Below are positions 26,686-34,066 of a DNA stretch of 64,000 nt, one piece after another. Position 1 is the first letter of the stretch; each line of letters begins with the position of its first letter. Both the position numbers and the translations under genes were made by a program. Where the stretch lies: NCBI GenBank assembly GCA_965229635.1, contig OZ245894.1, forward strand, positions 2,666,001-2,730,000, in the 5' to 3' direction. The DNA comes from BQJU01 sp965229635 (lineage in GTDB: Bacteria > Bacteroidota > Bacteroidia > Chitinophagales > Saprospiraceae). A model generated the notes under the pieces. The model worked only from the letters and a program-made list of their open reading frames with translations, had not been told where the DNA came from and made no database searches.

Positions 26686-27864
26686 TCATTCCGCAGCCAT
26701 ACCGACTACTGCATCGGGTAAACCGGTTACCTCGCCCAGGTTTACCAGGCTTCCATCATTTTCAGCTGCAAATATGGTAATTGAATTGTCTCCGGCATTG
26801 GTCACGTAGAGGTAAGACCAATTGCGGTTGAAGGCCATATCGATGGGACCGTCTCCAGTGATTCCCGTCACGCCGTCCTCATCAAGTATTTCCAAACTTC
26901 CATCATTGTGTACGCGGTATCCGGTCACATTATCACTTCCGGTATTGGTGGTGTAGGTAAACTGACCTTTTCTACCCACTGCTACCCAGCAGGCAGCTGT
27001 TTGATTTGTGGCTTCGGGACCATCCAGTAAGCTAAAATTGCCAAAGAAATCCAAATCGTAAGAACTCATGGTACTGGCGTTGGCAGCACCGCCAAAGGCT
27101 TCACTGACGATCATCTTATTGTTTCGACCAAAATCAAATCCAAATGGGGTTTGTCCGGCTGACGGATAAGCTGTTCCGGCTCCGGCAAAACCATTGAAGT
27201 CAACCGGGTAAACGCTAATCATATTGGTGGCTTTTTCGGTAACGATCAGCTGACTGCCCTGATTATTAAAGGAAACCTGTGCACCTCCTGCTGAGGAACT
27301 GCTCAATGGTTGAGTAGCGCCTTCAATATAGGTCAGTTTACCACTTGAGCCCACTCTAAAACCACTGATATTTCCGGAACCACCAGCATTGAGCACATAA
27401 AGCCGACGACGGTTGCTGGTCAGGCTAATGGGCATTTCTCCTCTGGAATCAACCTTCTCAACTAAAGTCAGGTTGGGACCTTGTCTGCGAAATACGCTGA
27501 TTTCGTTGCTGCCGGCATTGACCACAAAAACGAAAGGATGATCAATGATGATGGCCCCTTGTGATCCCAGTCCGCCGCCTGTACCGTTTCCGCCGGTAGA
27601 GTAGCTGGTGTATTGATCGATGGTACCGTCGGCATCGCGGTTGAAGACGAGCAGGTTGTTGCCATCGGCATCATTGTCCATGACGTACACATAGCCCGCA
27701 GCGGCAAAATCTTTGTTTAAACCGGTAATTCCCTCTTCCGTTTGGTCAATGTCCAGTTTACCATCAGTTAGCACTGATCCGGTTTCAAGAGATTCTTTCT
27801 GGCACCCACTCAACACCAAAAAAAGGATGAATAGGGTGGATAGCATTTGCATTGTCTTTTTCAT
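26686..27864 (-). CDS. Lipoprotein with seven-bladed propeller (lactonase-like)
   Basis: 392 residues. Lipobox LVLSGC (Cys21). Repeated blades of the form xxVYVMDNDADGNNLLVFN, PFVFVVNAGSNEISVF, WSYLYVTNAGDNSITIF fit the lactonase / YVTN-type beta-propeller (PF10282-like). In Bacteroidota such secreted propellers are common, and most are not proven lactonases; a binding role is equally possible. Monocistronic between two terminators. Confidence 0.8.
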   Translation of the reverse strand: MKKTMQMLSTLFILFLVLSGCQKESLETGSVLTDGKLDIDQTEEGITGLNKDFAAAGYVYVMDNDADGNNLLVFNRDADGTIDQYTSYSTGGNGTGGGLGSQGAIIIDHPFVFVVNAGSNEISVFRRQGPNLTLVEKVDSRGEMPISLTSNRRRLYVLNAGGSGNISGFRVGSSGKLTYIEGATQPLSSSSAGGAQVSFNNQGSQLIVTEKATNMISVYPVDFNGFAGAGTAYPSAGQTPFGFDFGRNNKMIVSEAFGGAANASTMSSYDLDFFGNFSLLDGPEATNQTAACWVAVGRKGQFTYTTNTGSDNVTGYRVHNDGSLEILDEDGVTGITGDGPIDMAFNRNWSYLYVTNAGDNSITIFAAENDGSLVNLGEVTGLPDAVVGMAAE

Positions 27865-27996
27865 GATATCAGGTTTTATTGATTGATTGATGCAAATGTA
27901 TTCCCAGAGTGTTTCAGAGGATTCACGGAAAGATCACAAGAGTGTAACGATTGATGGTAAGTCGTTGATTAACAGGTGGTAGTAGCTGTAAAGTGC

Positions 27997-28036
27997 AAGT
28001 GTCGCAATCCGGCATGATGTCCGAGTTGCGACACTT
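27997..28036 (-). terminator. Hairpin closing the sigma-ApbE-DUF3570 operon
   Basis: AAGTGTCGCAA / TTGCGACACTT, an 11-bp perfect stem with an inner CGG/CCG pairing in the 18-nt loop, 20 bp after the DUF3570 stop. No T-run follows on the minus strand, so it may act as an mRNA-stabilising or factor-assisted end rather than a classical terminator. Confidence 0.6.
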
Positions 28037-28056
28037 TAAGAGAATTGATTGAACCT

Positions 28057-29235
28057 CTATTTGATGCCAATACCCAAATCCAGACTAATTGACCACGCAT
28101 TCAAACCGGTATCCCTGGTATAGCTGGTTCCCCGGAGTTGTAGATATTTTAAAGTCATCAATTTCTTGCCCAACTTGGCCCGTCCCAGTCCGTAAATTGG
28201 CGCGTATTTGACCCCCAGTCCGACCTTTTGACTGGTCAGCGCCGCCAGGTCGTAATCAGAGGTGTAAAACTCTTCGGCAGTAGTATGTGTCTGGTAGGGC
28301 GCAAAGTAATCAGCTGCTGTTTGGGTATGGTAGCGGTAATATGGGGCCAAAGTAAGGGTTGTACTCAACTTGATCGGTACCTCGAGACTGACCGTATGAG
28401 CAGTAATGCCAAAATCATCGGTATAATAGCGGTAATAAGAACGCAGCACCAGAAAATCGGTGGGCATATAATTTAACCTTGCGGAAAAAGGCAATTTCAA
28501 CCGGGAATTGGGCAAACGTTCAATATCCGGTGAGTTCTGATCCGCAAAATAAACGCGGTGAAAGGGTGTAGACAATAGGCCCTCCATATAGATGGCTTCC
28601 GCCGAAAGCGACAATTGCAGGCGCTTGGTCAACACCTGGGCAAAGTTGAGTTGTGCATTGTACGATCGACGGGCACTGGAAGGTACTTCTACCCGGCCCC
28701 GAAGCTCAATCGGGTAAATGAGTTGCCATGAACCAAAAAAGGCCTGACCGTTGACGCTGAGTTCACTATTCCCTTCATTAAATTCTTTGGAAAAAGTGAC
28801 CCCTCCTGAGAAAGAGGTATAGTCATATTCATTGGAAAAACCTGCTTTCACCCCGTAGGTGGTTCCCTTTTGTAATACCTTTTTCTGGAAGCCGACATTG
28901 GCATATTTCCGGCTATCCTGGCTAGACGCCGAAGAGCGGTTGTTGTCAATGTTGTCGGTCGACGCCGAGGTGTAAATGTCTGCGCCCAGTGAGGCATTAA
29001 ACGAGCGGGTACTGTCGATGGGCACATTCACCACGATCATGGTTGAAAAATCGGTGAGCTGTTCGGTTCCGATGCCACCGGTGACGGGCGAATTATTGCC
29101 GTCTTGCTGGTAATAATTGCTCAAAAAGTCGGCCTCAATTTCCTGGCTGTTGGGCTTCATTTGGTAGCCTTCCTGGGCCTGCAGTACCGCGCTGCACAGT
29201 AGCAGCAAGGCTGTGATTATTTTGGTAGATGTCAT
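28057..29235 (-). CDS. DUF3570 outer-membrane beta-barrel protein
   Basis: 392 residues: signal peptide (about 1-20, ending AVLQA), then a beta-barrel of about 16 strands matching DUF3570 (PF12094), ending SLDLGIGIK. Residues 86-93 read DIYTSAST, close to the Dxx(S/T)(G/S)A(S/T) acceptor pattern used by ApbE flavin transferases, and SSASSQDSRKYANVG follows at about 101-115. Last gene of a six-gene unit including ApbE, 31 bp after DUF4266. In several phyla DUF3570 and DUF4266 genes are found together with ApbE and a thioredoxin. The barrel call is firm; a flavinylated or electron-carrying role is inference. Confidence 0.85.
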   Translation of the reverse strand: MTSTKIITALLLLCSAVLQAQEGYQMKPNSQEIEADFLSNYYQQDGNNSPVTGGIGTEQLTDFSTMIVVNVPIDSTRSFNASLGADIYTSASTDNIDNNRSSASSQDSRKYANVGFQKKVLQKGTTYGVKAGFSNEYDYTSFSGGVTFSKEFNEGNSELSVNGQAFFGSWQLIYPIELRGRVEVPSSARRSYNAQLNFAQVLTKRLQLSLSAEAIYMEGLLSTPFHRVYFADQNSPDIERLPNSRLKLPFSARLNYMPTDFLVLRSYYRYYTDDFGITAHTVSLEVPIKLSTTLTLAPYYRYHTQTAADYFAPYQTHTTAEEFYTSDYDLAALTSQKVGLGVKYAPIYGLGRAKLGKKLMTLKYLQLRGTSYTRDTGLNAWSISLDLGIGIK

Positions 29236-29266
29236 GAGTTTTTCTTCTGTCCTAACTGGGAAAAAT

Positions 29267-29488
29267 TTAATTACAGCCGCATCCGCCGCCTACTTTACCA
29301 CCATTGGCACCGGCAGCACCTTCGCGGTAAGCTTCGTAGTTGATCTCAAAACTTTCGGCCTTTTTATCGGTAAGGCTCATTTCCGAGTCGTTGAGGTACA
29401 TTTTCTGGTAGGCTTTGACCGAAACGCAACTGGTCAGGCTGCTGCTCAGGAGGAGCAACATCAGGGCACTAAAAACGTAGTTCTTCAT
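29267..29488 (-). CDS. DUF4266 lipoprotein
   Basis: 73 residues. Lipobox SLTSC (Cys21) makes a mature peptide of about 53 residues with the family core VKAYQKMYLNDSEMSL and a glycine/cysteine tail ending GGGCGCN. Small DUF4266 lipoproteins sit next to DUF3570 and ApbE genes in many genomes. The conserved terminal cysteines suggest metal or disulfide chemistry, possibly handled by the thioredoxin of the same operon; that is inference. It lies 11 bp after ApbE. Confidence 0.85.
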   Translation of the reverse strand: MKNYVFSALMLLLLSSSLTSCVSVKAYQKMYLNDSEMSLTDKKAESFEINYEAYREGAAGANGGKVGGGCGCN

Positions 29489-29499
29489 GTATTTAAGAT

Positions 29500-30495
29500 T
29501 TAAATCTTGTTCAGGATCAATTGGTCAGAGGTCAGCATTTCATCTGCATCGGTGATCAGCAATCCTTCTACTCCTTTCAGCTTATTGATAAGGTCCATTC
29601 CTTTTTCCGGGCCCAGCACAAAAACCGAGGTAGCCAGGGCATCCGCCAATTCGGTATCCGGACAAATAATGGTCACACTCTTGATGCCGGTACTGGGCAA
29701 GCCGGTTTTTGGGTTGATGATATGTGCGTAGCGTTTGCCATTGGAGGTAAAATACCGCTCGTAATCACCGGAGGTAACAATGGCCGTATTGCGCAATTCC
29801 AGCCAGGCAATGCTGTTGTCTTTATTCTTTGGATCGGAAACCTGCACTTTCCAGCCGTCATTTGTTCCGTTTTCTCCCCATACAATCAGGTCGCCACTGG
29901 CATTGACTACGCCGCCTACCACGCCGTCCATCTTTTCCATAGTGGCTTTCGCCCGATTGGCGGCGTAACCTTTTCCGATGGCACCAAAACCGATTTTCAT
30001 GCCGCGTTCCTGTAGGAAGACACTGCTTTTCTCAGGATCGAGTATGATCTTGGTCCAGTCGATTTTTTTGATGGCTTCCGCCAATGTAACACTATCGGGC
30101 AGCGTTTTTTCCTGTCGGTCAAACACATAGAGCCGATCCATTACCGCAAAGCTGATGTCAAAAGCCCCATCGGTGAGGCGGGAAATTTTCTTGGCCCGGT
30201 AGATCAGGTCGTATAGTTCCCGATCGACTACCACGGGTTCAATACCCGCGTTATCATTAATGGCCGAAGTCTCCGAATCCGGCTGCCACGAAGAGATCAG
30301 GGCTTCGATGCGCTGCATTTCGGCAATGCCGGCCTGTACCGCTCTCATGGCCTTGGCTTTATCGGTAGCCGTGGCCGTGACCTCGAAGCGAGTACCCATA
30401 ATCTTGAGGATCTCCTTGTGCGACTGCACCGGATTCGTCTGCGCGGTTAACCAAAAACCAGCACAGAGGAGTGCCAATAAACTTAGCCCTTTCAT
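29500..30495 (-). CDS. apbE: FAD:protein FMN transferase
   Basis: 331 residues with a signal peptide (MKGLSLLALLCAGFWLTAQ), so it acts in the periplasm. ApbE transfers FMN from FAD to Ser/Thr of target proteins. Seen here: MGTRFEVTA (start strand), GAIGKGYAANRA, VVNASGDLIVWG, HIINPKTG and the Mg-binding ADALATSVFVLG segment, all diagnostic. The ATG overlaps the thioredoxin stop by four bases, and DUF4266/DUF3570 follow. No FMN-binding-domain protein, Rnf or Nqr subunit is encoded nearby, so the acceptor may be DUF3570/DUF4266 or lie elsewhere. Confidence 0.95.
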   Translation of the reverse strand: MKGLSLLALLCAGFWLTAQTNPVQSHKEILKIMGTRFEVTATATDKAKAMRAVQAGIAEMQRIEALISSWQPDSETSAINDNAGIEPVVVDRELYDLIYRAKKISRLTDGAFDISFAVMDRLYVFDRQEKTLPDSVTLAEAIKKIDWTKIILDPEKSSVFLQERGMKIGFGAIGKGYAANRAKATMEKMDGVVGGVVNASGDLIVWGENGTNDGWKVQVSDPKNKDNSIAWLELRNTAIVTSGDYERYFTSNGKRYAHIINPKTGLPSTGIKSVTIICPDTELADALATSVFVLGPEKGMDLINKLKGVEGLLITDADEMLTSDQLILNKI

Positions 30496-30932
30496 CTTAC
30501 CGTAGATTTGATCTCCTGAATAAACTCGTCAGGGCTTTGGCCTTTGAAGGCGATCTCGCGATAATCTTGCAGTTCTTTGTCGAAGAGCAGAATCTTGGGA
30601 AAGGAACCGTTGAGGTTATACTTTTCGGCGAGCGCTTCGTTGTGTTCGGTTTGCGCTGCTGATAGCTTGTTCTTGCGCTTGGCGGGAAAGTCGAGGTATA
30701 AAATAGCCAAATTATCCTTGCTGTATTCCTCAAATTCCGGGGAGATCAGAATGCTTTGTTTGAATTGAATACAAGGACGGCACCAATCCGAACCGGCGAA
30801 GACCATCAGTACTTCGCCATCGTGTTCCTGAGCGTAGGCCATGGCCTGGTCTTTATCGTGAAACCAGTTGTCCGTACCAACGCCTACAAATGTCAGAGAA
30901 AGTGCCAGGGATGCAATTTTTAGTATGCTCAT
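30492..30932 (-). CDS. Periplasmic thioredoxin-family protein
   Basis: 146 residues with an N-terminal signal sequence (about 1-20) and a thioredoxin fold of the thioredoxin_7 type: GSDWCRPC with redox Cys51 and Cys54, and the cis-Pro region NGSFPKILLFD. CRPC differs from the usual CGPC and may shift the redox potential. Probably a periplasmic thiol reductant or oxidant for partners in the operon, perhaps the DUF4266 cysteines. It starts 15 bp after the sigma-linked fusion protein and overlaps ApbE by four bases. Confidence 0.85.
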   Translation of the reverse strand: MSILKIASLALSLTFVGVGTDNWFHDKDQAMAYAQEHDGEVLMVFAGSDWCRPCIQFKQSILISPEFEEYSKDNLAILYLDFPAKRKNKLSAAQTEHNEALAEKYNLNGSFPKILLFDKELQDYREIAFKGQSPDEFIQEIKSTVR

Positions 30933-30947
30933 GATTTACTTCTTAAT

Positions 30948-32201
30948 TCAAAAATGATACAATAACCTGGTCTTTAAAACAAGGTCAGCATCTCGATTAT
31001 TGTTCAGAAAATGTTGATAGCTAAAGTTTAACTGGGCATCCAGGCGTTTCAGTAATTGATATTCTAATCCAGCGTTGGCTTTTAGCAGGTGATAGGTGTT
31101 GTGCATCCGGTGATTCTCCTGGGTGAGATACACTTCTCCGTTTGGCGTACGGAATTCAAACCTGAACTTTGGGTCCTGATTAAGGCTCATTCCATAACCC
31201 AATCCCACGAACGGACGCCACTTTTTACCCTTAGTCAACAAATAGTCAAACGTCAAAAAGGCATTGGCAGTTTGTTGGTTAACGTACACTTCACGTAGTA
31301 CACCATCCTGTGGTGGATCTACGGTTGGGATATTGGGGTTACCACTGATGTTATTGGTCTCTCCGCGCAGAAAGTTTACCAATAGCTCCAATTGACCCCG
31401 CACCCGTTGGGAAAAGCGGGAACTGACCACCAGACCAGTTTGAAGACCCTGTCCTTCCTCGGTTACAAAGCCTGGTGCATAGTAATATCCCAAGTCAAGG
31501 CCAAGCGAAAATGTCTTTGGTGTAAGGCGCTTTAATAGCGAAATCCGCTGGCGTGGCAGATCGGGAGTGATGGGAGCATGTAAAGCAAATGGAGTATTGG
31601 GCCAAGTAGATTCAGCACTGTAAGTAAAGGATGGAATCAATACACCGGGACCTGCATACTTACTTTGATTATTCAGTGGCGAAAGTCCCTCTGCGAGCTC
31701 AGCTGCTTTTGCCTGGTCAAGGGATAATTTTCCGATTTCGGATTCCTCTTCCTCCGCCGTAAGAGCATTGGTGATGAAGTCGGGATGTTCGATGATGTCT
31801 TGCAAGGCATGTATCCGGTATTGCAGGGTGGTCAGCCGCTGGTTGGTATTTCCCAGTTGACTATTTTGGGCAATAATCGTTTGGCGTAATTGGTCGATCA
31901 GCAGACTATCACGGTATGCATTGGCGGCATCCTGTGTTACATATTTGGTGATGTAGACAGTATCCGTAGTACTGGTATTTACTTGGTGTTCAACCGTACG
32001 CAATTTTTTGAAAGTGTGAAGGTTCAACATCAGCATGGCTACCAGTAGTCCACCAAGCAACCAGGGCAAAAACCCGAGCGGACGCTTTTGCTGATCCTTC
32101 TTTTTTCGGTACTGATTGAATCGTTTCCAGGAACCCTTCGGAACCTCATGTTCCTGCCAAAGGGAGGGGTGATCCCGGAGATTCTTGTAAAAGTCCTCCA
32201 T
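30948..32201 (-). CDS. Anti-sigma-like membrane protein fused to an outer-membrane beta-barrel domain
   Basis: 417 residues. N-terminal cytoplasmic segment of about 42 residues (EDFYKNLRDHPSLWQEHEVP ... basic run KKKDQQKR), a transmembrane helix at about 44-62, a coiled-coil-like periplasmic region with repeated Gln/Leu (about 70-130), a linker, then about 200 residues of barrel strands (FSLGLDLGYYYAPG, WRPFVGLGYGMSL, LDAQLNFSYQHF) ending in Phe (LLYHF), as outer-membrane barrels do. It starts one base after the ECF sigma stop, the place of an anti-sigma factor. The cytoplasmic segment has no classical zinc anti-sigma motif. A sensor linking the outer membrane to the sigma factor is the simplest reading, but this is inference. 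Confidence 0.65.
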   Translation of the reverse strand: MEDFYKNLRDHPSLWQEHEVPKGSWKRFNQYRKKKDQQKRPLGFLPWLLGGLLVAMLMLNLHTFKKLRTVEHQVNTSTTDTVYITKYVTQDAANAYRDSLLIDQLRQTIIAQNSQLGNTNQRLTTLQYRIHALQDIIEHPDFITNALTAEEEESEIGKLSLDQAKAAELAEGLSPLNNQSKYAGPGVLIPSFTYSAESTWPNTPFALHAPITPDLPRQRISLLKRLTPKTFSLGLDLGYYYAPGFVTEEGQGLQTGLVVSSRFSQRVRGQLELLVNFLRGETNNISGNPNIPTVDPPQDGVLREVYVNQQTANAFLTFDYLLTKGKKWRPFVGLGYGMSLNQDPKFRFEFRTPNGEVYLTQENHRMHNTYHLLKANAGLEYQLLKRLDAQLNFSYQHFLNNNRDADLVLKTRLLYHF

Positions 32202-32202
32202 C

Positions 32203-32778
32203 TCAGTTTGTATTGGATTTAGTCTTAATATTTTGGGATTTAGCGAGGTGTTTTTTTAGTACTTCCTTGGCCCGGCTTAAATTGGACTTGGAAGTGTTGA
32301 CACTGATACTGAGCATTTCGGCTATTTCGTGATGTTTGTATTCTTCAATAACATATAGGTTAAAAATGGTTCGATAGGCAGGAGACAAAAGGCGCAGACA
32401 TGCGGACACATCCACCTGCGGATCCAATTCAAAAAAATCGTGATCCGGGCCGATCGTCTCCTCCATCGATTTATCAAGGGGCCCGATGGCTATTTTTTGT
32501 AAATACTTTCGGTTGTACTCAAGGCAGGCATTGATACACACTTTTCTTAGCCATGGTAGAAAGCGCTGTTGCTGATCATAGCGTTCCAGGTACCTAAAGA
32601 CCTTGTAAAACGTATCATTCAGCATTTCTTCCGCCTCCTCAAGATTACCCGCATAGCGCAGACAAATTGATTTGACATAGGCATAATAGGACTCAAAGAG
32701 CTTTTGCTCCGAAGGAGCATGCCCTTTCAGACAACCTTCAATGATCAATTGAATATTAATTCCTTTATTCAAAACCAA
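32203..32778 (-). CDS. ECF RNA polymerase sigma factor
   Basis: 191 residues. Region 2 is SEQKLFESYYAYVKSICLRY and EEAEEMLNDTFYKVFRYLER, followed by FLPWLRKVCINACLEYNRKY; region 4 is LLSPAYRTIFNLYVIEEYKH with the helix-turn-helix HEIAEMLSISVNTSKSNLSR. It is the Bacteroidota ECF type normally paired with a membrane anti-sigma factor. First gene of the six-gene unit to 28057; the 149 bp upstream (32779-32927) should hold an autoregulated promoter, but I could not define boxes. Confidence 0.9.
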   Translation of the reverse strand: MVLNKGINIQLIIEGCLKGHAPSEQKLFESYYAYVKSICLRYAGNLEEAEEMLNDTFYKVFRYLERYDQQQRFLPWLRKVCINACLEYNRKYLQKIAIGPLDKSMEETIGPDHDFFELDPQVDVSACLRLLSPAYRTIFNLYVIEEYKHHEIAEMLSISVNTSKSNLSRAKEVLKKHLAKSQNIKTKSNTN

Positions 32779-32927
32779 TTGGTCTTTTGCGCCTTATCGC
32801 CGATTTCTCCTGCTTGCTCTAGTGCTACATAGCTGGTTATCATAGACCTGAAATGCCATCACCTTTAGACTATATGCACTAATCCTGTGTTAGGGTTGCG
32901 TAAGGCTGTAAAAGTTGATAAAAAAGA

Positions 32928-34064
32928 TTATTCTCCAAAAATCTGGTAATAAGCTCCTCTGGTCAGAAAGATATCATCAGGCTGAAAGGCTGTACTGTTC
33001 AGAATCTGTACGTAGCCATTCTGACGTTCTCCTGGCTCTACTTCTTTTTGCAGAAAGTTGAGGGTTCCGTCCTCCTCTTGCATCAGTACATAGTAGCGAT
33101 CCTCCACCGATACTACCGCCTCTTCCGGAAGGGCCGCCGATTCGGCAGCGACCAGCATGATCTCGGCAGTGACATACATACCAACCAGGAAGTGTTGATC
33201 CGGGGTTTCATCCAGATGGCAGTGCACATTGACCATGCGGTTTTCATCAACCATTTTTTCAATGAGGTGCACCGTGGCTGTGTAGGTCGCTTGTGGATTA
33301 CCCTGGGTGCTGAACCTGATCTTTTGCCCATCCCGCAATTTGTTGACATCGGTTTCCATCACCTTTAATTCCATGTGTAGATGATCGGTATTGGAAATTT
33401 CCAGGGCCGGTACAGTGGCGTTTAGAAAACTGCCATTTACGGTTTGAATGTCGGATATGTAGCCGCTAATGGGGGCATAAACCCCTAGCGAATGCACCAA
33501 TTCCTGAGCCTGTATAGATGCTGGGTTGATGCCAATCATCCGCAATTTGGTGCTGAGCGCGGCGTATTTGGCTTCAGCCATATTCAGGTCAGCCTGTGCC
33601 CTGAGGTAGTTTTTACGGGCAGAAATATTCTCTTCGGCCAGTTGTTTTTGGCGGGCATGTTCGTCTTTTAGGTAGTCGAGCTGGCCCTTGGTCTCCAGAA
33701 ACTCTTGCTGCCAGTTGATGAGCTCGGGATTGGTCAGTGTAAACAGGCGTTGCCCTTTTTTGACCCACTGCCCCGGAATGAGGTCCATACCATTCACCAC
33801 ACCGCCGAGGTAGGAGGAGACCATGGCTTTGTTTTTTTCCGGAAGGTGAATCATCCCATTAACCTTAAGATTGGTGCTAAACTGCCTCCTGGCAAAACCA
33901 TCCATTTCGTACCCGGAAGCATCAAATTGTTTTTGAGTCAGGGCAATGAGGCCAACTTCTTCAACAGGAGTGGCTTCAGCTGGAGCCTCAGTGGGCATGG
34001 ATTCATTTTTGCAGGCAGTAGACAACAAAATGAGGGAGAATAAAGAATATAGTGCGTTTTTCAT
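32928..34064 (-). CDS. RND efflux periplasmic adaptor (CusB/CzcB-like), lipoprotein
   Basis: 378 residues. Lipobox LLSTAC (Cys18). The membrane-fusion-protein order is visible: barrel-sandwich half (SYLGGVVNGMDLIPGQWVKK), helical hairpin (LINWQQEFLETKGQLDYLKD ... DLNMAEAKYAALSTKL), second sandwich half (LGVYAPISGYISDI), beta-barrel domain (HMELKVMETDVNKLRDGQ). It links the inner-membrane pump to the outer-membrane factor. It follows the pump gene by 2 bp and is the last gene of the efflux operon. Confidence 0.92.
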   Translation of the reverse strand: MKNALYSLFSLILLSTACKNESMPTEAPAEATPVEEVGLIALTQKQFDASGYEMDGFARRQFSTNLKVNGMIHLPEKNKAMVSSYLGGVVNGMDLIPGQWVKKGQRLFTLTNPELINWQQEFLETKGQLDYLKDEHARQKQLAEENISARKNYLRAQADLNMAEAKYAALSTKLRMIGINPASIQAQELVHSLGVYAPISGYISDIQTVNGSFLNATVPALEISNTDHLHMELKVMETDVNKLRDGQKIRFSTQGNPQATYTATVHLIEKMVDENRMVNVHCHLDETPDQHFLVGMYVTAEIMLVAAESAALPEEAVVSVEDRYYVLMQEEDGTLNFLQKEVEPGERQNGYVQILNSTAFQPDDIFLTRGAYYQIFGE

Positions 34065-34066
34065 GA

